DNA of 64,000 nucleotides, taken from Alphaproteobacteria bacterium (GTDB lineage: Bacteria > Pseudomonadota > Alphaproteobacteria > JAVJRE01). The stretch lies in contig JAVJRE010000006.1 in the NCBI GenBank assembly GCA_040218575.1, positions 248,001-312,000 on the forward strand. Direction: 5' to 3'. Both the position numbers and the translations under genes were made by a program. The first letter of the stretch is position 1; each line of letters begins with the position of its first letter. The notes under the pieces are model-generated. The model was not told where the DNA came from and did no database searches. It saw only the letters and a list, made by a program, of their open reading frames with translations. This document shows, in pieces, positions 1 to 8,259 of this stretch.

Positions 1-600
1 CTCGATACGGCGGCGGTGTTCGATGGGGCGCGGCCCTGTGTGGTCGACGGACCGGAGGGTCCGGTGTCGTTCCTGGCGCCCGATGACGGTCACGCCTTCC
101 TGCTGGCGGCAACCAATGCCGCCAAAGACAAGTTCGGCCCCTATGCCACGATCAAGCTGCTGGACGGCTGGCGCCTGCGCCGTCGCCTGACGCGGGCGCA
201 GGCGAGCGATGTGGTGGCCCGCGCCCGGCGCGGCGGGTTCAGCCGGCCGCTCAAGGTATTCAACAGCTTGCTGGACCGTCTGGCCGGGACCGTCGGCGAG
301 GATCATGACCGGTTGCCGCGGGCGCGTCTGATGGCGCCGGCCGCCGCCTGTTTCAACGCGGTAGCCGCGGACCATGCGGGCTTTGCCACGACCATGCCCG
401 CCGCCGCCGGCCGGCTGGCGCGCGAGGCTTTGCTGGGATGTGAGCCAGCGGCGCTGGTGCGGATCAGCCTGGCCCGTCTGGCCGGCCTGGTGCGCCGGCC
501 CGACGGGCGGCCGCCACCGGCCAGACAGGCCGCCCGCCCGTCGCCCCCATCGGCCCAGGGGGCGGTGCATGAGCCGACGCAGCGCGAGGCCGGATCATGA
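1..600 (+). CDS. C-terminal part of an unidentified protein in the polysaccharide operon (5' truncated by window edge)
   Basis: The reading frame is open from base 1 and ends at TGA 598-600, so the true start lies outside the window. About 199 residues are visible. The first two thirds look like a folded soluble domain with mixed hydrophobic and charged residues. The last 40 residues are a Pro/Ala/Arg-rich tail that is probably disordered. I recognise no catalytic motif and no family. The stop overlaps the ATG of the downstream O-antigen-ligase-like gene (ATGA at 597-600), which points to translational coupling and so to a role in the same surface-polysaccharide operon. That role is inferred from position only. 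Confidence 0.6.
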   Translation, partial: LDTAAVFDGARPCVVDGPEGPVSFLAPDDGHAFLLAATNAAKDKFGPYATIKLLDGWRLRRRLTRAQASDVVARARRGGFSRPLKVFNSLLDRLAGTVGEDHDRLPRARLMAPAAACFNAVAADHAGFATTMPAAAGRLAREALLGCEPAALVRISLARLAGLVRRPDGRPPPARQAARPSPPSAQGAVHEPTQREAGS

Positions 601-1985
601 CCGCGCGCGATATCCGCATGGCGCTGACGTCGCCGCGCCGTCCGGCGCCGGCGCCGGAACGGGCGCGGCCGGAACGGGCGAGGGTTGATGCGGGGTCGAG
701 CGTTGTCCTGAACGGGCTGGCGTTCTTTGCGCCGCTGCTGGTCTTCGCCGAGATCAATCTGGTCGGTCGGCTGTTCATCACCGAGTTGCTGCTGTTGGCG
801 GCGCTGCCGGTGCTGCTCCTTACCCGTGGCGCGATGTTGGCGCGCGGCAGTGCGGTGACGGTCATTGTCCTGTTGCTGTTGTGGTTCGCCGGTCAGGTGG
901 CGACGGACATCGCCCGCCAGACTCCGTTTCTCGATTACAGTCGGGGCTGGGCCAAGATCGGTTTTACGACGCTCAACTTCATGGCGTTGTATCTGGTTCT
1001 GACCGGCAGTCGTCAGCGCATCCGTCTGTTTGTTCTGGGCCTCGCACTCGGCGGTCTTCTGGTATTTTTCACCTCAACCGTCGAAGCCGCGTTCAGCGAT
1101 CCGTGGAAGTTCATCATCGGCCTGCCGGTGACCTGGCTGGTGGTTCTGGTGGCTCAGACCGCGTGGGCACGGCGCTTCTGGCCGATGCCGGTGGTGTTGA
1201 TGGGGATGGTTGGCACATACAGCATGCTGATGGGCAGCCGGGCGCTGGCCGGTGTAACGCTGATGGCGGCTGTCTTTGTGATGCTACAGAACATCGCGTC
1301 ACTGCGGCGCAGCAGCGGCGGGCGCGCCTTGTCGCCATTGCGTATCGCGCTTTTCCTTGCCTTTGGCCTGGTCGCCTCATGGGGGTTGCTGACCGCCTAT
1401 GAGACATCGGCGGCGCGCGGCTGGCTCGGCACCGACGCACAGGAGAAACTGTTCTGGCAGAAATCGAGCGAGTACGGCCTGCTGCTGGGCGGTCGCAGCG
1501 AGATCCTGGTGTCGCTGGAGGCGATCGGCGATTCGCCGCTGCTGGGCCACGGCTCGTGGGCCAAGAACGTCTATTACGCCGCACAGCTTCAGGATATCCA
1601 GAGTCCGGGGTCAGCCGCCGCTTTCCTGGTGTCGGACACGGATCTGATTCCCACCCACTCGCACCTGTTCGGCGCCTGGGTCGAGGCCGGGATTCTGGGC
1701 GTTCCCATCTGGCTGTTCGCCCTGTGGCTGGTGGTCCGCGCCTTGAGTAATGTGATGACATTGCGTGAACCGATTGTGCCGCTTGTTGCACTCTTCGGCT
1801 TCATGCTGTTGTGGGACATTATCTTCTCGCCGTTCGGCGCGGATCGGCGGATCGTTTTTCCGTTTGTCATGGTCGTCCTGCTGATGGCCGGCGACCGATT
1901 GCGCCGGCCGCAGGTGCAAGGTGCCGAGGCGTATGCGCCCGCCCGCCGCTCGCGCATCGCCGCCGCCCGCCTGCATCATGGTTGA
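597..1985 (+). CDS. O-antigen ligase/polymerase-like polytopic membrane protein
   Basis: The 462-residue protein has about ten hydrophobic segments after a basic, proline-rich N-terminal tail of about 35 residues. Family markers are the long periplasmic loop near residues 285-355 and the motif THSHLFGAWVEAGILGVP close to the C-terminus. That motif is the usual His-containing signature of the Wzy/WaaL (O-antigen ligase superfamily, Wzy_C) fold. Such proteins act in the inner membrane, polymerising repeat units or ligating undecaprenyl-linked glycans to an acceptor. Ligase and polymerase cannot be told apart by reading. The start overlaps the upstream stop, and a GT2 gene begins directly after the stop, so it is part of one operon. 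Confidence 0.8.
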   Translation: MTARDIRMALTSPRRPAPAPERARPERARVDAGSSVVLNGLAFFAPLLVFAEINLVGRLFITELLLLAALPVLLLTRGAMLARGSAVTVIVLLLLWFAGQVATDIARQTPFLDYSRGWAKIGFTTLNFMALYLVLTGSRQRIRLFVLGLALGGLLVFFTSTVEAAFSDPWKFIIGLPVTWLVVLVAQTAWARRFWPMPVVLMGMVGTYSMLMGSRALAGVTLMAAVFVMLQNIASLRRSSGGRALSPLRIALFLAFGLVASWGLLTAYETSAARGWLGTDAQEKLFWQKSSEYGLLLGGRSEILVSLEAIGDSPLLGHGSWAKNVYYAAQLQDIQSPGSAAAFLVSDTDLIPTHSHLFGAWVEAGILGVPIWLFALWLVVRALSNVMTLREPIVPLVALFGFMLLWDIIFSPFGADRRIVFPFVMVVLLMAGDRLRRPQVQGAEAYAPARRSRIAAARLHHG

Positions 1986-2798
1986 ATGATGCGGGTTTCC
2001 ATTGTCACCGTGTCCTTCAACCAGCAGCCATATCTGGAGCGCGCCTTGCGATCCGTGCTGGAACAGGATCATGACGATATCGAATATATCGTGGTGGATC
2101 CGGGCTCCAGCGATGGCAGTCGCGAGGTGATCGCGAGCTTCGGCGATCGCATCGACCGGGTGATTCTGGACCCGGACGACGGGCCGGCGGACGGGCTGAA
2201 TCACGGCTTCGCGCAGGCCACCGGTGAAATACTCGCTTACCTCAATGCCGACGATGTTCTGCTGCCCGGCGCCGTGCGTCAGGCGGTGGCGGTATTCAGC
2301 GCGGAGCCGCAGAGCGACGTCGTGGTCGGTCATGGCTGGCTGGTGGACCACGACGAGGCCCCGGTGCGGCGCTTTCGTTCCGCCCGCTTCAGCCTGTGGC
2401 GCTATGCCCATGGCGCGGCCGTGGTCATGCAGCAGGCGACCTTCTTTCGTCGCAGCATCTTTCTGGCGGCCGGCGGGTTCAACCCGGCCAACCGGACCAG
2501 TTGGGACGCTGAGCTGCTGGTGCGCATGGCGCTGGCCGGCGGGCGGGTGCGGACGGTGGACCGCACCTGGGCGTTGTTCCGCCTGCATGGCCAGTCGATC
2601 ACCGGCAGCGGTCGCCTGAGCGAGGCCTATGCCGCCGACCACCGGCGCTATCAGCACATGATTCTGGGGCGTGATCGCCGCTGGTATGATCGGCCGGCGG
2701 CGCTTGTGGCCAGGATATGGCGCTGGCTGCTGGACCCGGTTGGCCTGATGCTGAAGCTGCGCGATGCGGTGGTCGGTTTGCCGGGAAGCCTCACGTGA
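1986..2798 (+). CDS. Family 2 glycosyltransferase
   Basis: The 270-residue cytoplasmic protein opens with the classic GT-A start MRVSIVTVSFNQ and continues with the SVLEQDH and DPGSSDGS nucleotide-binding segments. The DXD-type metal/nucleotide-sugar motif is in LNADDVLLPG near residues 87-96. The fold and length fit GT2 enzymes that add one sugar to a lipid-linked acceptor. Donor and acceptor cannot be predicted. The first ATG starts directly after the stop of the O-antigen-ligase-like gene, and the stop overlaps the GTG start of the following GT4 gene, so the genes are tightly coupled. Confidence 0.88.
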   Translation: MMRVSIVTVSFNQQPYLERALRSVLEQDHDDIEYIVVDPGSSDGSREVIASFGDRIDRVILDPDDGPADGLNHGFAQATGEILAYLNADDVLLPGAVRQAVAVFSAEPQSDVVVGHGWLVDHDEAPVRRFRSARFSLWRYAHGAAVVMQQATFFRRSIFLAAGGFNPANRTSWDAELLVRMALAGGRVRTVDRTWALFRLHGQSITGSGRLSEAYAADHRRYQHMILGRDRRWYDRPAALVARIWRWLLDPVGLMLKLRDAVVGLPGSLT

Positions 2799-4018
2799 CG
2801 TCACCGAAAAGCCCGCCGGACGAAGTCAGGCTGCGTCTCGCCTTCATCATCCAGCATCCCATCCACTACCACGCGCCGTTGTGGCGGGCGGTGGCGGCGG
2901 ACCCAGACATAGACAGCATCGTGCACTACATGCAGCGGGCGTGGAGCGAGTCCGGCTATGACCCGGAAGTGGCGCGGGTGGTGGATTGGGGCGTGCCGAT
3001 GCTGGAGGGCTATCGCTGGCGGGTGTGGCGCAACATCAGCCCCATGCGAAATGGCGTCGGCTTCTGGAAGTTCATCAATCCAGGCCTGATCTGGCATGTT
3101 CTGACCGGCCCGTATGATGCGGTCTATGTGCATGGCTGTAATCACTTCAGCCATGTGATGGCGATGCTGGCCGGCCGGTTGTCCGGCAAGCGCGTGATTT
3201 TCCGCACCGACACCTACAATCTGGGCGAACGGTCTGTCTGGCGCGCGCTGCTGCGGGAGCTTTCCTATGCTTTGATCCTGCGGCTGCCCAGCGTGTGTCT
3301 TGTGGTCGGTCATCACAACCGGCGTTTCTATGCCAGCGCCGGTGTGGCCGACGGGCAGATGGTGTATGCGCCGCAGGTGGTGGACAATGACTATTTCACC
3401 GCTGCCGCCCGGCGCCTGGTGCCGCAAAGAGACGCGCTGAAGGCCGGGTTCGCCATCGCGCCGGAGAGCAAGATTCTGCTGTGGTCCGCCAAGTTCCAGG
3501 CCAAGAAACAGCCGTTGCTTCTGCTCGACGCTTTTGCCCGCACCACGGCGGCCGGGCCCTGGACCCTGCTGATGGCCGGTGATGGCGAGTTGCTGGAGGC
3601 GGCCAAGGCGCGGGCCGTGACGCTGGGTATCCAGGACAGGGTCGTGTTCACCGGCTTCCTTGACCAGCAGCGTATCGTCGAGGCCTATGCGGTGGCGGAC
3701 CTGTTCGTTCTGCCCTCCGGCTGGCAGGAGACATGGGGGCTGGTGGTCAATGAAGCCATGAACTTTTCTCTGCCTGTGGTGGTCAGCGACCGGGTGGGCG
3801 CCGCGCCGGACCTGGTGGCGGGGCGGGCCGGGCTGGTGTTCCGTCACGACGACGGGGACGACCTTGTGGCCAAGCTGGAGCAGATGATGGGGGATGCGGC
3901 GCTGCGCCGACGCTTTGCCGAGAGCGGCCGCAAGACCATCGAGGCCTGGAGTGTGCCGGCCTATGTGGCGGGCCTGCGCCGCGCCCTTGGCCTTGGCCGC
4001 AGCAGGCTGGACCCGTGA
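2795..4018 (+). CDS. Family 4 glycosyltransferase
   Basis: I place the start at GTG 2795, which overlaps the previous stop (GTGA), instead of at an upstream in-frame codon that would run about 80 bases into the GT2 gene. The protein is about 407 residues. Its N-terminal half carries IIQHPIHYHAPLWR, typical of acceptor-binding GT-B N-domains. The C-terminal half has the GT4 donor-binding region ending in the EX7E motif, ETWGLVVNE, followed by a PVVVSDRVGAAPDLV stretch. Family knowledge indicates a retaining, nucleotide-sugar-dependent transferase in polysaccharide assembly; the sugar is unknown. The stop overlaps the GTG of the next gene at 4015. Confidence 0.87.
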   Translation: MTSPKSPPDEVRLRLAFIIQHPIHYHAPLWRAVAADPDIDSIVHYMQRAWSESGYDPEVARVVDWGVPMLEGYRWRVWRNISPMRNGVGFWKFINPGLIWHVLTGPYDAVYVHGCNHFSHVMAMLAGRLSGKRVIFRTDTYNLGERSVWRALLRELSYALILRLPSVCLVVGHHNRRFYASAGVADGQMVYAPQVVDNDYFTAAARRLVPQRDALKAGFAIAPESKILLWSAKFQAKKQPLLLLDAFARTTAAGPWTLLMAGDGELLEAAKARAVTLGIQDRVVFTGFLDQQRIVEAYAVADLFVLPSGWQETWGLVVNEAMNFSLPVVVSDRVGAAPDLVAGRAGLVFRHDDGDDLVAKLEQMMGDAALRRRFAESGRKTIEAWSVPAYVAGLRRALGLGRSRLDP

Positions 4019-5283
4019 CGGCGCGGTCCATGAGCGTGACCGCTCACGGCTGGTCGGCCAGTCGGCTACTGAGCATGGTGGTGCTGGCCGCGGGCCTCGC
4101 CTTCTGTGTGGTGCGGCTGTTCCTGGGCTATGGCTACGATATCGACACCTATCTGATGCTGGGCAGCTGGCAGACCATGCTGGGCGACGGCGCCTATGCG
4201 GCGTCGCGCTTTCAGGGCAGCCCGGTTGCGGAGTTTGCTCTTGGCTTTGCCGCCACGCTGGGCGGATCGCTTCTGGCTAACGCCCTGGTCCTTGCCTGCG
4301 CGCTTGTGGCGCTGGCTTTTGCAGCGAAGCTCGCCGTCCATTTCGGCGTCACCGACCGATGGCTGCTGCTGGCCTTCATCCTGTCGAACGGCTATGTGCT
4401 GGTGGCCGCGTCCACCTCCGTGGACTATATGATCGCGCTGGCGCCGTTTGTCGCCGGGCTCTACTTCCTGCTGCGCCAGCGACCGCTGGTGGCCATTACC
4501 CTGCTGGCCATCGCCGCCGGCGCGCGCCTGCCCTTCCTGCTGTTCGGCCTGAGTATGATCGTCCTGGTGCTGTCCAGCCGGCGCGACGCGGACGGCGCCA
4601 TGCCGGCCAGCCGGTTGGTGGAGACCGTCGCCGCCTTCATCTTCATCAGCGGGCTGTTCTATCTGCCGGTGTGGATCAGTCATGGCCTGCGCTTCGACTG
4701 GCTTACGGCCGCCACCCCTGACTTCCAGGGGCTGGCGGGCCTTGTCGCCCGTTTCGTCTACAAGCTGGTCTACCTGTTCGGGCCGCTGGGCGCAGTACTC
4801 GGCGGCGTGGCGCTGCTGGTGGAGTGGCGGCGGCGGACGCCGCCGGCGGACAGCCCGCAGCGCGCGCTTGGCCTGCGGCTCTGCCTGGCGATCATCGCCC
4901 TGCATCTGGTGATGTTCGCGCGCATTCCGGTGGAGGTCAGCTATCTGGTGGCGGCCGTGCCGTTCATTGCCATGGCGCTGTTGCTGCTGGGGTTGCGCCG
5001 CACGGTCATGGTCCTGATTGCCGCCCAGGTCTTTGCCAACGTGGTGCGCATCGAGATGCTGGACATCAGCCACCTGCATGACGAGCCCTGTGCGCCGGTG
5101 ATCGCCACGGGCGCGCATGTGCGACCCCATCTGGAGGCCGGCCTGCTGGTTCGCGAGCTGCGCGACCTGGCGCAGCAGGGGCAGTGTCACATTGCCCGTA
5201 TGCCGGCGCCATTTGACGACCACCGGGCGCCACTGCCCCTGCCGCCCGTGCCGCCCCTGCCGTCGGGGCAGGTCGCGCCATGA
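4015..5283 (+). CDS. Predicted GT-C-fold integral membrane glycosyltransferase
   Basis: The 422-residue protein has about ten membrane segments. The GTG start at 4015 forms a GTGA overlap with the preceding stop; an ATG at 4030 is an alternative. Right after the first membrane span comes the acidic stretch YDIDTY (Asp42 and Asp44). An acidic pair in the first extracytoplasmic loop is the usual hallmark of GT-C glycosyltransferases that use polyprenyl-phosphate sugars. The next three genes encode a DPA-type donor pathway, so a polyprenyl-phosphoryl pentosyltransferase is an attractive inference, but I did not recognise a named family. The C-terminal 50 residues are soluble and proline-rich. 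The stop overlaps the ATG of the UbiA-family gene. Confidence 0.6.
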   Translation: MTARSMSVTAHGWSASRLLSMVVLAAGLAFCVVRLFLGYGYDIDTYLMLGSWQTMLGDGAYAASRFQGSPVAEFALGFAATLGGSLLANALVLACALVALAFAAKLAVHFGVTDRWLLLAFILSNGYVLVAASTSVDYMIALAPFVAGLYFLLRQRPLVAITLLAIAAGARLPFLLFGLSMIVLVLSSRRDADGAMPASRLVETVAAFIFISGLFYLPVWISHGLRFDWLTAATPDFQGLAGLVARFVYKLVYLFGPLGAVLGGVALLVEWRRRTPPADSPQRALGLRLCLAIIALHLVMFARIPVEVSYLVAAVPFIAMALLLLGLRRTVMVLIAAQVFANVVRIEMLDISHLHDEPCAPVIATGAHVRPHLEAGLLVRELRDLAQQGQCHIARMPAPFDDHRAPLPLPPVPPLPSGQVAP

Positions 5284-6167
5284 CAGCCGGCGGCGGTCGC
5301 GTGGGCGACTATGTGCGGGCGCTGCGGCCGCACCAGGCGGCAAAGAACGTCCTCGTCTTCGCGCCGCTGGTGGCTGGCCATGTTGTCGGCGCCGCAGCCA
5401 TCGCCCAGACCGTGGCTGTCTTTATGGGGCTCAGCCTGTGCGCCTTCGGGTCCTATCTGATCAACGACATTCTCGACCGACCCTATGATCGCAAGCACCC
5501 CACCAAGCGACACCGGCCGATTGCCAGCGGACGGGTGCCGGTGGCTGGCGCCGGTCTGCTGGCGGCGGGTCTGATCGGTGGCGGGCTGGCGATCGCCGCC
5601 TTCGTGGGCCAGCAGGCGCTGCTGCTTGTGGTCGCCTATCTGGCGCTGTCGGCAGCCTATTCCCTGATCCTTAAGCGCAAGACCTTCATTGACGTGGTGA
5701 CCCTGGCCTGTCTCTACACGGTGCGGGTCCTGATCGGCTCGGCGGCGGCGGAGATTCCCGTATCGCAATGGTTCATCATCTTCTCCATCTTCTTCTTCAT
5801 GGCCCTGGCCATCATCAAGCGCCAACGCGAGATCGCCCGGGTGGATGATGCCGGCCACAAGCAGGCCGATGGCCGCAACTATTTCGCGGAGGACCGTGCG
5901 GTGCTGTCGGCGCTTGCGGCGGCGAGCGGTTTCGCCGCCGTGGTGGTGTTCGCGCTTTATCTCAGCAGCGCCGAGGTGGCGGCAAGCTATAGCCGGCCGG
6001 AACTGCTGTGGGGGTTGTGCCCGGTCATCATCTATTGGCTGGGCCGTATGCTGCTGCTGGCCAATCGCGGCCACATCCATGACGACCCGGTGGTCTTTGC
6101 CCTGACCGACCGGGTCAGCCTGGCCACCGGAGCCCTGTTCATGGCCATTGTCATCTGGGCGGTCTAG
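5280..6167 (+). CDS. UbiA-family prenyltransferase, decaprenyl-phosphate phosphoribosyltransferase-like
   Basis: The 295-residue protein has eight to nine membrane helices. It begins with the YVRALRPHQAAKN segment and carries the first aspartate-rich motif of the UbiA superfamily at residues 62-70 (N62, D63, D66, D70), followed by the HPTKRHRPIASG loop. A second conserved block is YSLILKRKTFIDVVTL. This pattern matches the branch containing mycobacterial Rv3806c (UbiA/DprP) and rhizobial NoeC, which attach phosphoribose from PRPP to polyprenyl phosphate. The next two genes are DprE1- and DprE2-like, which supports this over a quinone or heme prenyltransferase. The ATG overlaps the upstream stop, and the FAD-oxidase gene follows after 2 bases. 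Confidence 0.85.
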   Translation: MTAGGGRVGDYVRALRPHQAAKNVLVFAPLVAGHVVGAAAIAQTVAVFMGLSLCAFGSYLINDILDRPYDRKHPTKRHRPIASGRVPVAGAGLLAAGLIGGGLAIAAFVGQQALLLVVAYLALSAAYSLILKRKTFIDVVTLACLYTVRVLIGSAAAEIPVSQWFIIFSIFFFMALAIIKRQREIARVDDAGHKQADGRNYFAEDRAVLSALAAASGFAAVVVFALYLSSAEVAASYSRPELLWGLCPVIIYWLGRMLLLANRGHIHDDPVVFALTDRVSLATGALFMAIVIWAV

Positions 6168-6169
6168 GT

Positions 6170-7513
6170 ATGCGCCTGTCGGGCTGGGGCCGCTTTCCCG
6201 CAATCGATACCCGACTGGTGACGGCGCGCAGCCGCCAGCAGATGCGGGACCTGATCAACGGCGGCGCAAGCCTGATTGCCCGCGGCCTGGGCCGCGCCTA
6301 TGGCGACGCGGCGCTCAACCGTCAGTGCTGCCTGTCGCTGAAGGGGATGAACCGCTTTTTGCAGTTCGATGCGGCGGCCGGGCGGCTTACCTGTGAAGCC
6401 GGCGTGACTCTGGCGGAGGTGCTGCGCCACTTCGTGCCACGCGGCTGGTTTCCAGCGGTGGTGCCGGGAACCAAGCAGGTCACCATCGGCGGCATGGTGG
6501 CGGCGGACATCCACGGCAAGAACCACCACATCAACGGCACGTTCGGCCGCTCGGTGGAGAGCCTGGAGCTGATGCAGGCCGATGGCGCGATCATCACCTG
6601 CAGCCGGCAGACCAATCAGGCGCTGTTCGCCGCCACCCTCGGCGGCATGGGTCTGACCGGCGTGATCGTCTCGGTGACCTTTCGCCTGCGGCCTGTGGCG
6701 ACGGCTTATCTGTGGGAAGAAACCCAGGCCGCATCAGGCCTGGCCGAAACCATGAGGGTGATCGAACAGGCCAGCCAGCGGCCCTATGTGGTGGCCTGGA
6801 TCGATGGCCTGTCGTCCGCTCTGGCGGATGGTCGGGCACTGGTCATCACGGCCGAACACGCCAGCCCCGAGACCTTGCCGCCGGCGCTGGCGGCCGCGCC
6901 GCTTGAGCCACATGGCGAGCGCACGGTCTCCGTTCCGCCGCTGGCGCCGGCGGTGGCCCGCAGCCGGACTTTGATGCGTCTGGCCAACCGGCGTTATCAT
7001 GGGCGCCGGAGCCATGGCGGTCGGGGCGAACGTGGCCGGCCCAGGCTGACTCATTATGATCCGTATTTCTTTCCCCTCGACGGCATACACAACTGGAATT
7101 GTCTCTATGGCCGTCAGGGCTTCGTCCAGTACCAGTGCGTCATACCGTTCGCCGCCAGCCGCGCCGCATTGGCCGGGATGTCCGAGAGCCTGGCCGGGAG
7201 CGGTGTCGCCACCACCCTGGCGGTGCTCAAGCTGATGGGCCCTGTGGGCGACGGCCTGCTGTCCTTCCCCCTTGCCGGCTATACCCTGGCCATGGACTTT
7301 CCGCTGTCCGACCGGCTTGGCCCGGCATTGGCCCGGCTGGACCAGATGGTCATGGCCCATGGTGGCCGCGTCTATCTGGCGAAGGACGCCTGCAGCAGTC
7401 ATGAGGTTGTGGCGCGCGGCTATCCGCACCTGGCGGCGTTCACGGACCTGCGCAAGGCAACAGGCGCGGGCAGAGTCTTCACCTCTCTCCTGTCAGAGCG
7501 GCTCAGCCTGTGA
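6170..7513 (+). CDS. FAD-binding oxidase, DprE1-like decaprenylphosphoryl-ribose 2'-oxidase
   Basis: The 447-residue flavoprotein belongs to the vanillyl-alcohol-oxidase/FAD_binding_4 fold. Near the N-terminus it has RGLGRAYGDAALN. It then has PGTKQVTIGGMVAADIHGKN, which includes the HGKN segment that contacts the flavin in DprE1. The C-terminal block YLAKDACSSHEV retains the AKD motif seen in DprE1, and the protein ends in ERLSL, as family members often do. DprE1 oxidises polyprenylphosphoryl-ribose at C2 to the keto sugar; the SDR encoded next would reduce it to the arabinose epimer. A DPA-type assignment is inferred from the complete trio. The stop overlaps the GTG of the next gene. Confidence 0.85.
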   Translation: MRLSGWGRFPAIDTRLVTARSRQQMRDLINGGASLIARGLGRAYGDAALNRQCCLSLKGMNRFLQFDAAAGRLTCEAGVTLAEVLRHFVPRGWFPAVVPGTKQVTIGGMVAADIHGKNHHINGTFGRSVESLELMQADGAIITCSRQTNQALFAATLGGMGLTGVIVSVTFRLRPVATAYLWEETQAASGLAETMRVIEQASQRPYVVAWIDGLSSALADGRALVITAEHASPETLPPALAAAPLEPHGERTVSVPPLAPAVARSRTLMRLANRRYHGRRSHGGRGERGRPRLTHYDPYFFPLDGIHNWNCLYGRQGFVQYQCVIPFAASRAALAGMSESLAGSGVATTLAVLKLMGPVGDGLLSFPLAGYTLAMDFPLSDRLGPALARLDQMVMAHGGRVYLAKDACSSHEVVARGYPHLAAFTDLRKATGAGRVFTSLLSERLSL

Positions 7514-8259
7514 GCGACGACACCAGGACGGTTCTTGTGCTGGGCGCCACATCCGACATCGCCCGCGCCGTGGCGCTGCGCTACGCCGCCGCCGGCTGGC
7601 GGTTGCAGCTGGCGGCGCGCGATGACGCGGCGCTGGCGCGCGAGTGCCGTGATCTGACCCTGCGCCACGGCCGGCCGGTGGAGTCCTATCTGCTGGACGT
7701 GGTTGACCCGGCATCGGTCAGCGCGCTGCTGGCCCGCCTGACGCGGTTGCCCGATGTCGTGGTCTGCGCCATCGGCCGGCTGGGCGACCAGCGGCAGAGC
7801 GAGACGGACGGGGCCGAGTTGGCCCTGACGGTGGCGGCCAACTATGTAGGCCCGGCCCAGGTGCTGGGGGCGCTGGCCGAACAGTTCGTAGCGCGCGGCT
7901 CCGGCACGCTGGTGGCTATCTCGTCGGTGGCCGGCGAGCGTGGCCGCGCCGCCAATTACAGCTATGGCTCGGCCAAGGCGGGGCTGACGGCGTGGCTGTC
8001 GGGGCTGCGCAACCGGCTGGCCCTGGCCGGCAGTCCGGTGCGGGTGGTGACGGTGATTCTGGGCTATGCGCAGACACCCATGACCGAGGGCATGGACCTG
8101 CCGGGCTGGCTGGTCTCCAGCCCGGAAGCCGTGGCCGGGCGTGTGGTCCGGGCGGTGGAGAGAGGCCAGGACGTTATCTATGTGAGCCGCAAATGGCGTC
8201 TCATCATGGCCATCATCCGGCTGATTCCCGAACGCGTCTTCAAACGATTGAGGCTTTAG
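7510..8259 (+). CDS. Short-chain dehydrogenase, DprE2-like keto-reductase of the DPA pathway
   Basis: The 249-residue Rossmann protein has the N-terminal coenzyme motif LGATSDIARAVALRYA and the catalytic YxxxK in YSYGSAKAG, with SSVAGERG upstream supplying the Ser. The GATSDIA form of the glycine motif is typical of DprE2-like SDRs. The GTG start at 7510 overlaps the oxidase stop. Together with DprE1-like and UbiA-like proteins it should complete epimerisation of polyprenylphosphoryl-ribose to -arabinose. The 3' end converges on the fused epimerase/oxidoreductase gene of the opposite strand, with the two stops overlapping by 4 bases (8256-8259), so no intergenic terminator fits between them. 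Confidence 0.85.
   Translation: MSDDTRTVLVLGATSDIARAVALRYAAAGWRLQLAARDDAALARECRDLTLRHGRPVESYLLDVVDPASVSALLARLTRLPDVVVCAIGRLGDQRQSETDGAELALTVAANYVGPAQVLGALAEQFVARGSGTLVAISSVAGERGRAANYSYGSAKAGLTAWLSGLRNRLALAGSPVRVVTVILGYAQTPMTEGMDLPGWLVSSPEAVAGRVVRAVERGQDVIYVSRKWRLIMAIIRLIPERVFKRLRL

Noticed and set aside
1611-2804. 397-codon minus-strand frame opposite the O-antigen-ligase-like and GT2 genes
   Set aside because: It is antisense to two genes with clear family motifs; no ribosome-binding site or domain was seen.
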